DNA from: Acidobacteriota bacterium
GTDB taxonomy: Bacteria; Acidobacteriota; Polarisedimenticolia; J045
Assembly (NCBI GenBank): GCA_025456425.1
Contig: JALOKP010000001.1
Span: 1 to 64,000 of the forward strand
Reading direction: 5' to 3'
Length of the DNA stretch: 64,000 bases
Below the pieces are notes generated by a model, which worked only from the letters and a program-made list of their open reading frames with translations, was not told the origin of the DNA and did no database searches. This document shows, piece after piece, positions 1 through 13,100 of this stretch. Positions within the stretch are counted from its first letter, which is position 1. Every line of letters starts with the position of its first letter. The position numbers were made by a program, and so were the translations under genes.

Positions 1-274
1 CGTTCGCCATCTCATGGGAGCCGGAGAGAGCAAGCCGCGGGCCGACGGGAAACCCCCGTCTCTCCGCGCTCCCGATCCCACGCCCGTCCGCCCGCGGTCA
101 TTCCGGGCCGGACACCTGTCTGCCGGCGGTCACGCGCCCGGGCCGCTCACCAACACGCTTGCGGCCACCGTGGACGATCGGTCGGAGCGCGGCTTACTCC
201 TGGTATGGGTCCGGGTTTGCGGCCGGATCGACCGCACGCCATCCTCCCCACCCGCTATCCGGAGAGGACACGCC

Positions 275-991
<717 letters not shown>

Positions 992-1194
992 CCACCCCGC
1001 CGTTGTCGAGCGGCCCGGGTGTGGGAGCCCGGGCCGTGGCCACCGCACCGCCTCCTTGAGGTCGTTTACGAGGCAGAGCATTCCGGTTTGTGGGGCCCTC
1101 GAGCGTATCCTTCTCGCGTCGTCTCGAGCCGGCCGCCGGCCCTGAAATCGTCCCTGGCGCGCCCTCTGAGACCCAGGCGCGCTAGGGGGGTGCC

Positions 1195-4100
1195 ATGAGC
1201 CGTCGCCGGTGGTTCGTCGCAGGCTTGGTCGTCGTGTTCTCGCTGCTCGGTCTCGGCTCTTCGCCCGCGCTGGCAGACCCGCCCTCGCTCGAGAAGATGC
1301 TCGCCCCGGATCACCTGCCGGGCGAGCTGCTCGTCAAGTTCCGGGAGGGCGCACCCGAGCCCGCCGCGCGCTCGCTGCGTGTCCAGCTCGCGGCCCGCGT
1401 CGCGACGCGCTTTCGCAGCGGCGCCGAACACTGGCTGCTCGGCCCGGGCCACGACGTCGAAGAAGGGCTTCGGCTCCTGGTCGGACATCCGCTCGTGGCC
1501 TACGCCGAGCCGAACTACCGCGTCTTCCCGATCCGCACGCCCGACGATCCGAGCTTCTCCGCGCTGTGGGGCCTGCACAACACGGGGCAGTTCGGCGGCA
1601 TCCCCGGCGCCGACATCGACGCCCAGCGGGCCTGGGACCTGACGACGGGCGATCGCCGTGTCCGCGTCGCGGTGATCGACACCGGGGTCGAGGCCGCGCA
1701 CCCCGACCTCGCGGCGCAGATCTGGACCAACCCCGGCGAGATCCCGGGCAACGGGCTGGATGACGACGCCAACGGGTACGTCGACGACGCACACGGCTGG
1801 GACTTCTGCGACGACGACAACGACCCGGCCGACGATCACGGACACGGTACCCACGTCTCGGGGACGATCGGCGCGATCGGGAACAACGGGCGTGGCGTCG
1901 TCGGTGTGGCCTGGTCGGTGTCGATCGTCCCGATCAAGTTCCTGTGCAACGGGTGGGGTACCAACGTCGACGCCATCGCATCGATCGAGTACGCGACGGC
2001 GCTCGGCGTCGACGTGATGAACAACTCGTGGGGAGGCGGCGAGTTCTCGCAGGCCATGCTGGACGCGATCAACGCCGCCGCGCAGCGGGAGATCCTGTTC
2101 GTCGCAGCAGCCGGCAACAACACCAGCGACAACGACCTCTGGCCGTTCTACCCCGCGACCTACGACGCACCGAACCTCGTGTCGGTTGCCGCCACCGGGG
2201 GCTCGGACGAGCTCGCCTGGTTCTCGAACTGGGGCGCCCAGTCGGTCGATCTGGGGGCGCCGGGCATCGACATCTACAGCACGTACATGGGCGGCACTTA
2301 CGGCTACATGAACGGCACCTCGATGGCCACGCCGCACGTCAGCGGCGTCGCCGCCCTGATGCGCGCGCTCGTCCCCGACATGGGCGTGGTGGAGCTCAGG
2401 CAACTGCTGTTCGAGTCGGTCGAGCCGGTTGCCAGCCTCGGCGGAATCACCGCGACGGGCGGCCGCCTGGACGCATTCCAGGCAATCTCGGGGATCGACG
2501 GCACGCCCCCGGCCGCGGTGGGCGACCTCGCTGTCGAAGGGACGACCTCGAGTTCCGTGACGCTGACCTGGAGCGCCCCGGGAGATGACGGCGACCAGGG
2601 GACCGCCAGCGCCTACGACCTGCGTTACTCGACAGCGCCGATCGACGCCGGCAACTTCGCAGCCGCGACGCCGGCGCCCGCCCCCGCGCCGCAGCCGGCC
2701 GGCTCGCGGCAACAGGTCGAGGTTGGCGGCCTCGACGCGGCGAGCTCGTACCACTTCGCGCTCGTCGGTTCCGACGAGGTGGGCAACGCAGGCCCGCTGT
2801 CGAACGTGGTCTCGGGAACGACGCTCGACCCCCCCACGATCGCGACCGCTCCGGCCTCCTTCTCGGCCAGTCTGATCACCGGGGCGCGAAGCAACCAGGT
2901 GCTGACGATCGAGAACGTCGGCGTCGGCACGCTGGACTGGGTCATCCCGCCTCCCGAGCGGGGCGCGCCTCCCGCCAAGAGTACGTCCGACCAGATGAGC
3001 CTGGGCAAGGGCGAGCCCGACCCGCGCAAGGGGCCGGCTCCGGCCTCGCTGGGCGGACCCGATCCCTTCGGCTACCGGTTCATCGACAGCGATGAGCCGG
3101 ACGGCCCGCCGTTCGAGTGGGTCGACATCTCGGGCTCGGGAACGGCGATCGCCGGGCTGACCGGGGACGATCAGTCGGTGGCGATCCCGATCGGCTTCCC
3201 CTTCGATTTCTACGGCACGCGCTTCGAGTTCGTGAACGTCGCCACCAACGGCTTCCTGAGCTTCACGAACGGGAGCGCCGAGTTCAACAACCAGCCGCTG
3301 CCGGGCAGCCTGGCACCGGAGTTCCTGATCGCGCCGTTCTGGGACGACCTCGACTTCGGCGGGCAGGCACGCGCTTCCTACCTCACCGACGGCTCCTGCC
3401 TCACGATCCAGTTCACGAACGTCGCGCGCCTGCAGGGTGACGGCGTCTTCACCTTCCAGGTCTCGCTCTACCACGACGGCGGGATCGTGCTCCGCTACCA
3501 GTCGATGAGCGGCCTGTCTGACAGCGCGACGATCGGGATCCAGGACGGGACGCAGTCGCGCGGGCTGCAGGTCGTCTTCAACGCGCCCTACGTCCATGAC
3601 GGCCTTGCAGTCCGGATCTACCGCACGCCGGACTGGCTCCGCGCCGCGCCGACGACCGGCCGGCTGTGGAGCGGCGAACGGGCGGAGGTGACCGTCACGA
3701 TCGACGCCGCGCGCCTGTTCGGCGGCCACTACGACGGCTTCCTGACCGTCGATTCGAACGACCCGCAGCGCCCGTCGATCCCGCACCCGGTGTCGCTCGA
3801 CGTCACGGCAGCCCCGGACATCGCGGTGTCGCCCGCGACGCTCGACTTCGGGCCGGTGCTGCTCGGCGAGTCGCGCTCCCTGCCGCTCGCCGTCAGCAAC
3901 GACGGGACCGAGCCGCTGCAGGTCGACTCGATCGGAAGCGACCGCTCCGAGTTCGTTCCGGACCACAGCTCGCTCGCGCTCTCGCCGTTCGACGCCGAGA
4001 CCGTCGGCGTCGTCTTCACCCCGGCCGAGATCGGCGCGTTCGAGGGGACCCTGACGCTCGCAAGCGATGACCCCGACGAGCCGGTGACCACCGTGCGCCT

Positions 4101-7100
4101 GGCCGGCGTCGGCGCGGTCCCGCCGCGGATCGAGGTGGCACCGCCCGAGCTGGACGCGACCCTGAACCAGTTCGCGCAGGAGACGCAGCCGTTGACGGTC
4201 TCCAACGTCGGCGGGCTCGTCCTGGACTTCACGGCCGAGGTCGTGCCACGCGGGCCCGGCCTGCAGCGCTCGCCGTTCGCCGGGCTCTCGACCGGCGACG
4301 GGCGGTCGGACAACGCGGCGCCGTCCAACTCCGGCAACGGGCCCGCAGCGCCGTCGGCGTTCCACGGCGCCGACGCGTCGTTCGAGCCGCTCCCGGCCAG
4401 CCCGGCCGCGCTGACCTGTGTGGTCGGCGACCCGGAGGGGAGGGCCGTCTACGCGCAGGCAAACCAAGGTTACGACTTCTTCCGTTTCCGTCCCGAAACG
4501 GGAGCGTGGGAGACGCTGAGCGGCTGCCCGCTCCACTCCGGCAACAATGGTGGCGCGGCGCTGCTCGGTGGAGCGGTCTACACCAGCTACACGGCCTCAG
4601 GGACCGAGCTGGGCGTCTACGACGTCACGACCGACAGCTGGACGAGCCGACCGCACCCGCTCGGAGGGGGGACCGCCAACATCGCGAGCGACGGGACCGC
4701 GTTCCTTTACTTCGCCCTGGGGCGGCGGCTGGTCCGCTACGATCCCGCCAGCGGCGAACAGATCGACCTCGCCGCACCGCCCTTTGCGTTCGAGCCCTGG
4801 GGCGGCCTTGCCTACAACGGCGGACGGCTCTACGGCCACGAAGGTAACGGGCTGACGGGGTTCGCGGTCTACGAGGTCGCGCACGATGTCTGGCGCGAAC
4901 TCCCGCCGATCCCGGCGGGAGCCGTGGCGGGGGCGGCGATCGACCCGCTGGCGCAGGAGTACGCGGCCGCCGGGCCCTACGGCGGCAGCAACCTCTACCG
5001 CTTCTCGCTGGCCGACGAGTCCTGGCGCGTCTCGACGCTGCCCTTCTTCGTGGGCGACGGTGGGCTGGGCTGGCTGCCCGGGCGCCCCTCGGGGCTCTAC
5101 GTCGTGCAGGGCGAGGACGGCGTCGCATTCACGCGCCTGGTCGGCGCGCCCTCCTGGCTGCGGGTGACGCCCGACTCGGGAAGCGTGCCGCCCGGCAGCG
5201 CGGCAGTGCTCGACGTGACCTTCGACTCCGCCCCACTGCTCGGCGGCGACTACGCCGCGACGATCGAGATCCGGAGCAGCGACCCGGACACGCCGCTGGT
5301 CTCCGTGCCGGCGGACCTGACGGTCACCGGGGTGCCGGACATCGCGCTGGCCGGAGTCGAGCAGCGGCTCGAGTCGGCAATCGACTACGGCGGGAGCGGC
5401 GCCCTGACGCCGCACTCGTTCTGGATCGTCGTCCCTCCGACGACTGGCGGCACGATCGAGCTGGTCGCCGACGGCGACTACGGCGACGAGACCGAGCAGG
5501 CGACGGCGAGTGCCGAGGGCCTGACTCTGGGGACGGTCGGCTCGACCGGCTTGGACTGCAGCGCGGCGAGCGGGCGGTTCCCGATCTCAGCCGTGGACCT
5601 GGCCGCCCTGGCCGCGGACGGCGTGGTGCGCGTCGACGTCCAGAACAGCGCCTGGGTCGAAGTATTCTGCGCGGTGAACCGGCACACGGTTCGCCTGCGC
5701 TATCGCGGCGCCGCTGACCGTCTCGAGTTCGGGGAGCTGTTCCCCGGCCAGTCCCGGATCCTGGAGCTGGAAGTGCGGAACGGCGGGTCCAGCCCACTCG
5801 ACATCTCGTCGATCGTCAGCGACCTGCCGGAGTTCGTCCCCTCCGCGACCTCGCTCGACCTGGCGCCTCACGCCACCGTGTTCCTCGCCGTCCAATTCAC
5901 GCCGGGGGCCGTCGGCACGTACGACGGCACGCTGACCTTCACCAGCAACGACCCCGACGAGCCGGCCGTGACCGTGGCCCTGTCCGGCGCCGGTGTCGAG
6001 CCACCGCAACTCACGGTCACGCCGTCCGGGTTGAGCGCGACCCTCGAGCAGGGGAACCAGGAGACGCAGCTGCTGACGCTGTCGAACTCGGGTGGCGGCT
6101 TGCTCGAGTACACGGCCGAGGTCGTACCGCGCGGCGCTGACCTGGTGCGCACGACGTACTCCGCGCTCTCCGCCGGGGGCCCTTCCAACAACCCGCCGCC
6201 GGCGCCCTCCGGTGCCCCGCCCGCGGAACCGCCCCCCTTCCGGGGCGCCGACGCGGCGTTCGAGCTGCTGCCCCCCAGCCCGGCCGCGCTGACCTGCGTC
6301 GTCGCGGACCCCTCCGGTCGGGCGATCTACGCGCAGCAGGAGGCTGGCACCCGGTTCTTCCGCTACCGCCCCGAGAACAGGGCCTGGGAGCCGCTGTCCC
6401 CGGCGCCGATCTATCCGGGCAACAACGGCGGCGCGGCACTGCTCGGGGGCACGATCTTCACGACCTACAACGACTGGGGATCGCTGCTCGGCGTGTACGA
6501 CATCGCAACCGACAGCTGGTCGACGCGCCCGCATCCGCTCGGAGGCGGTACCTCCAACGTGGCGAGCGATGGGACGCGCTACCTTTACTTCGCTCTGGGA
6601 ACGCGGCTGGTGCGCTACGACCCCGCCAGCCAGGAGCAGACCGAGCTCGCCGTCCCTCCCTTCGCATTCGAGAGCTGGGGCGGCCTCGCCTACTCCAACG
6701 GCCTGCTCTACGGTCACGCCGGGAACGGACGGGTCGAGTTCGCGACTTACGACATCGCCGGCGACGCCTGGCGCCTGCTGCCCCAGCTCCCCGGGGGGGC
6801 GGTGCTCGGTGCGGCGATCGACCCGCTGGCGCAGGAATACGCGGCGGTCGGGCCGTACTACGGGACCAACCTGTACCGCTTCTCGCTGATCGACGAGACC
6901 TGGAGCGTCTCGAGCCTGCCGTTCCTCGTGGATGACAGCGGCCTGGCCTGGCTGCCGGGCCGGCCCTCCGGGCTCTACATCGTCCAGGGCGAACGCGGTG
7001 CCTCGTTTGCGCGCCTGGTTGGCGCGCCGGCCTGGCTGCAGGTCTCGCCCGACGCCGGGAGCGTGCCGCCGGGCGGCTCTGCCGACCTGCAGGTCACGTT

Positions 7101-10100
7101 CGACAGCAGCCTGCTGCCCGGCGGCGAGTTCGGGGCGGAGATCGAGATCCGCAGCAACGATCCGCTGGCGTCTCTGGTCGCGGTGCCGGCCGACCTGACG
7201 GTGACCGGCGCACCGGACATCGCGCTGCTCGGAGCCGCGCAGCGGCTCGAGTCCGCGGTCGACTACAGAATGGAAGGGGCCGTCACGCAGCACCAGCTCA
7301 CGGTGACCGTGCCCCCCGGCGGTGACGGTGAGTTCGAGCTGGTCGCCGACGGCGACTATGGTGACCCTGGCGAGCGGGCGTACGCGACTGCAGACGGCCT
7401 GGAGCTCGGGAGCGTGGGCGCGGTCGGTTCCGACTGCGTTCCCGCGACCGGCCGGTTCCCGCTCGGGGCCGAGCAGTTGGCGGCGCTGGCCGCCGACGGC
7501 TTCGTCAACGTCGAGGTCCGCAACGATTGGTCCGTTGGCGTGTTCTGCGGCGTCAACCGGCATACGGTGCGCCTGCACTACCGCGCGGCGGCCGACCGGC
7601 TCGACTTCGGGGCGCACTACCTCGGCCTGTCGCCGGTCCTCGAGATCGAGGTAAGGAACGACGGGATCGCCCCGCTCGAGGTCTCCTCGATCACCAGCGA
7701 TCTCCCGGAATTCGTCCCCTCCGCGTCCTCGCTGACGCTTGCGCCGCGCACGACCACGCGCCTCTCCGTGACCTTCACCCCCAGCGCCGACCAGGTCTTC
7801 GACGGCATCCTCACGCTCGTCAGCAACGATCCGGATGAGCCACTCGTGACGGTCGCGCTGTACGGCGAAGGGGTCGTCCCTCCCTCGATCTCGATCGATC
7901 CGCTGTCGTACTCGGAGGCCCTGAACTCGGGCGAGACGACCGTCCGGACGCTGACCATCGCAAACAGCGGTGGCGACACCCTGCGCTGGACGGCCGAGAT
8001 CGACGCCGCCGAGGCGGGTCGCCTGCTCAGCGCCAGCCCGACTTTTGGCGGCCTCGAGCCGCAGGCCGGCCAGCCCAAGGATGAGACGCCCGCGCCGCAG
8101 GGACCTCCGGCCGCCGACCGGCTGTACACCGCGGAGTTCCCCGCCGCGCCCGGTCCGGCCGACTCCCACCCGACGGCCGCGCCGCGCCCGCCGCTCGAGG
8201 ATCTCCTGCCGGAGCTGGACGCCGGCTACCTGGGGATCACCAGCCTCATCCCCGGCCGCTTCGACTTCTCCGAAGGGGAGACCGGGACCTACATCTCGGA
8301 CGGCGGCGGCGACATGTACGACGGCGGCAACTACCTCTCCACGGACCTTGGCGACAGCCTCTCCTACTCGAACGGGGTGATCACCGGCTCCGGACTGTTC
8401 GGACCCGGAGGGCGCTACTTCACGCGCAAGTACCCCGGCCTGTTCGTGCTCGCGGCGGACCTGGACGGCGTCTCGGGGTTCACGATCAGCGGCGGCCTCG
8501 GGGCGGACGGGTCAGGCAGCGTGGACGGCGCCGTGTTCGAGACGACGATCTCGGGTGCGACCTACCGCGGGTTCGTCAAGCGGGTCTTCAACGCGGGCGA
8601 CCCGAGCGTCAACCACCTCGTCATCGTACCGCTCGACCCCCTGGTCAGCCACGAGTTCTCGACCTATACCGACAACGACTACCACCGCGTCTTCGGCCTC
8701 CGGGGCGTCGCTCGCCTCTATTACCTGCTGTACTCGACGACGAACGGAAGCCGGGTGGACGACGCAACCACGCTGTCGATCATGGAGTCGTTCCTCCGGC
8801 TGCTCGGGGCGGGCTGGCTGCAGATCGAACCGGACGCCGGCGAACTGGCTCCGGGGGCGTCGCTCGCCGCCGCGGTGACGTTCGACGCATCGGAACTCGA
8901 CGGCGGCCGGTACGCCACCACGATCCGTATCCGCAGCAACGACCCGCTCTCGCCGGAGATCCCGGTCCCGGCCGATCTGGCGGTGACGGGGGTGCCCGAC
9001 ATCACGCTCTACGGGGCCGACCAGCAGGTCGAGTCGGCGGTCGATTTCTACGCGGACGGCGCCGTGACGCAGCACGCGTTGTCTCTCGTCACGCCGCCGT
9101 CCGGCGGCGGGACGATCGAGCTGGTCGCGGACGGCGACTACGGCGACCAGTCCGAGCAGGCGACGGCAACGGCCGAGGGGTACACGCTGGGGAGCGTCGG
9201 CGTTACGGGCAACGACTGCTCGCCAGCGGACGGCAGCTTCCCGATCGCGCCGGACCAACTGCTCGAGCTGGCCGCGGACGGCGTCGTCGCCGTGGAGGTG
9301 CGGAACACCCCCGACGTCGGGACCTTCTGCGCGCTCAACCGGCACACGGTCCGCTTGCGCTACCGGGGTTCCGCCGACCGGCTCGACTTCGGTCCGCTCT
9401 TCATCGGCCTGTCGCGGACGCTGGAGATCGAGGTCCGCAACGGCGGAAGCGACCGGCTCGAGGTCACTTCGATCTCCAGCGACCTGTCGGAGTACACGCC
9501 ATCCCACGCGTCCCTGAGTCTCGCCCCCCGCTCCTCGACGATCCTGACTGTTACCTTCGCCCCCGCGTCCACCGGGCCGTTCGACGGCGCCCTGACGCTC
9601 GCCAGCAACGATCCGGACGAGCCGGTGACGACGGTCTCCCTGGCGGGGGTCGGGCTCGAGCCGCCGGTCCTCGGGGTCGCACCGACCGAGCTGGACCTGG
9701 TCCTCGACCAGGGAACGCAGCAGACCCTGCCGCTGACCCTCTCCAACTCGGGCGGCAGTCCGCTGGAGTTCACGGCCGAGGTGGCGCTCCGCGGGCCCGG
9801 CCTGCGGCGCACCAGGTTCACTGCGCTCTCCGCCGGCGACGGCCGCTCCAGCAACCCGCCGCCGGTCGGCGCGGCGGCCGCGCCGGCGGAGCCCGCACCC
9901 TTCCGCGCGGCGAACGCGACGTTCGAGATGCTGCCCGACAGCCCGAGGACGCTGACCTGCGTCGCCGGCGACGCCGACGGTCACGCGGTCTACGCGCAGA
10001 TGGACTCGGGCTACGAATTCCGGCGCTTCCGTACCGACGCTGGAACCTGGGAGCGTCTCGCCGACTCTCCGCTCCATTCCAGTGGCAACGGGGGGGCCGC

Positions 10101-13100
10101 GCTGCTCGGCGGCCGGATCTACACCAGCTACACGAGTCAGGGCAGCTCGATCGGGGTCTACGAGATCGCCACCGATAGCTGGACGACCCGCGCGCACCCC
10201 GTTGGCGCCGGAACGGCGAACCTCGCCAGCGACGGGGAGCGGTACATCTATTTCGCCCTGAACAGGCGGCTCGTGCGGTACGAACCGGCGACGCTGGCCT
10301 GGGAGGACCGGGCGGTACCGCCGTTCGCGTTCGAGCCCTGGGGCGGGCTCGCCTACTTCGAGGGGAAGCTCTATGGCCACGCAGGCAACGGGCGGAGGGA
10401 CTTTGCGGTCTACGACGTCGCTGCGAACGCGTGGAGCGTGCTGCCCGCCCTGCCGGCGGGAGCCGTGCTGGGAGCGGCAATCGACCCGCTGGCCCGCGAA
10501 TACGCGGCCGTCGGGTCCTACGGCGGAACCAACCTCTACTCATTCTCGCTGACCGACGAGACCTGGAGCGTCTCGACGCTGCCGTTCGCGGTGGACGACG
10601 GCGGACTGACCTGGCTGCCCGGCCGGCCGTCGGGCCTGTACCTGGTGCAGGGCGAGCGCGGCACCGCGTTCGCGCGCCGGGTCGGCGGGCCGGCCTGGCT
10701 GCGGGTCGCGCCCGACGCGGGGAGCGTCCCGGCGGGGCAGAGCGCAGTCCTCGACGTGACCTTCGACAGCAGCCTGCTGCTCGACGGCGAGTTCGGGGCG
10801 GCGCTCGAGATCCGCAGCAACGACCCGCTCGCGCCGCTGGTGTCGGTGCCGGCCGACCTGCGTGTGGTCGGCTGGCCGGACTTGGTGCTGCGCGGTGCGG
10901 AGCAGCGGCTCGAGTCGGTCCTCTCCTATGGTACGGACGCGGCCCTGACGCGGCACGACCTGTCGGTCGCCGTGCCCCCCGCGGGCGAGGGCTCGCTCGA
11001 GGTGCTCGCCGACGGCGACTTTGGAGATTACTCCGAGCTGGCGACCGTCACGGTCGAGGGGCTCGCGCTGGGCAATGTGGGCAACACCGGAACGGACTGC
11101 TCCGAGGCGCGGCAGGAGTTCCCGCTGGAAGCCGACACCCTGTTGGCGCTGGCCGCCGACGGCGTCGTGCAGGTCGAGGTCCAGAACGCCGGCGATGTGG
11201 GTGCCTTCTGCACGCGGAACCAGCACACGGTTCGGCTGCGCTACCGCAACGCCGGGAGCAGCCTCGACTTCGGTGCGCTGTTCGTCGGCCTGTCGCGGAC
11301 CCTGGAGGTCGAGGTGCAGAACGCCGGGACCCGTCCGCTCGAGGTCTCCGCGATCTCGAGCGACCTCCCCGAGTTCGTACCCGCCGAGACCTCGCTGATC
11401 GTGCCGCCGCGCCAAGCGGCGATCGTCTCCGTCACCTTCACCCCCGGTGCCGCGCAGGCGTTTGACGGCACCCTGTCGTTCGCCAGCAACGATCCAAACG
11501 AACCGGTGACGACGCTGGCGCTGCACGGCGAGGGGCTCGTACCGCCCGAGATCGCGGTCACGCCCGATTCGCTCGCGGCCGACCTGCTCACCGGGGGAGC
11601 CGACCTGCAGGCGCTGACGATCGAGAATCTCGGCGGCAGCGACCTCGTCTGGTCCGCGGAAGTGGTCTTCGGCGACGAGGGCCGCGTCGTGAGCACGAGC
11701 CCCGTCTTCCGCGGACCCGAGTCGGGCCGTCCGGAAGTCGAGAGGGTGCTCCCGCCGCCGGCCGGTCCGCCGGCCGACGGGGATCTCTACTCCGCCGGCG
11801 TCGCCGGGCCGCAAGATCCCGCGGCGAACATGCCGGCGCAGGCGCACCCCCCGGCCCTCGGCGCAGCCCTGGACCATCTGGATTCCCGCTTCGCCGACGT
11901 CACGCAGCTGATCCCCGACCGCTTCGACTTCAGCGAGGGCGTGAGTGGCACCTCGATTTCAGACGGCGGTCTCAACATGTACGACAACGGCAACTACCTC
12001 TCGTCGGATCTGGGGGGCGGCCTGTCCTACTCCGATGGGAAGATCGTCGGGGCCACCATTCTCGGGCCTGGCGGCCGCTACTTCACCCGGAAGCACCCGG
12101 GTCTGTTCGTCTTCGCGGGCGACGTCCAAGGCATCCAGACCTTCACGATCGACGGATACCTGGGAACGGGTGGCCGCGGCGCCGTCGACGGCGCCGTGCT
12201 CGACGCCACGGTGCAGGGCGTCGCCTACCGCGGCTTCGTCAAGCGCGTCTTCGACGCGGGCGTGCCCAGCGTCAACCACCTGGTGATCGTGCCGTTCGAC
12301 CCGGCCCTCGATCACCAGTACAGCTCCTGGACCTACTACGATTACCACCGCGTCCAGGGTCTGCAGAACGTCCGGCGGATCTACTACCTGCTCTACGCCA
12401 CGGAGGGTGGCGGATACGTCGACAACGCGACGACGCTGGCGATCATGAAGGCGTTCCTCGAGGCACTCCTGCCCCCCTGGCTCTCAGTGGACCCGCCCTC
12501 CGGAACGGTCCCCGTGGGGGAGTCGGCCGCACTGGCTGTTCGGTTCGACGCGGCCGGGCTGGACGGCGGCGACTACGCGGCCACGATCCGCCTGTCCAGC
12601 AACGACCCCGACGAAACCGTCGTACGCATCGCGGCGGCGCTGCACGTTACGGCCGCCCCGGACATCCTGCTCGCCGGCCCCGGGCAGACCCTCGAGTCGG
12701 CGGTCGACTACGGCACGGCCGGCGCCCTGACGCAGCACGCCTTCCCGGCCGGCGCACCGCCGGTCCTCGACGGGACGCTCGAACTGGTCGCGGACGGCGA
12801 CTACGGCGACTACTACGAGTGGGCGACAGTGAGCGCCGAGGGCCTGGTTCTGGGCCGCGCGGGCGCGACCGGAACCGACTGCTCGACCGCGAGCGAGCAG
12901 TTTGTCGTATCGGCGGCCGACCTGGCCCTGCTTGCGTCCGACGGCGTGGTGCACGTCGACGTGCAGAACAGCCTCGACGTCGGCTCGTCATGCGGCGTCA
13001 ACCGGCATACGGTTCGCCTGAGCTTCCGTACCGAGGCCGACCGGGTCGAATTCGGGCCCGTCTACATCGGATCGCCGCGGACGATCGAGATCCAGGTCCA

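Noticed and set aside
1066-8169. Long minus-strand ORFs (1156 aa, 860 aa) opposite the giant protease
   Set aside because: Arg/Gly/Asp-rich low-complexity translations without domains; typical antisense shadow of a high-GC gene with a clear S8/Ig protein on the other strand
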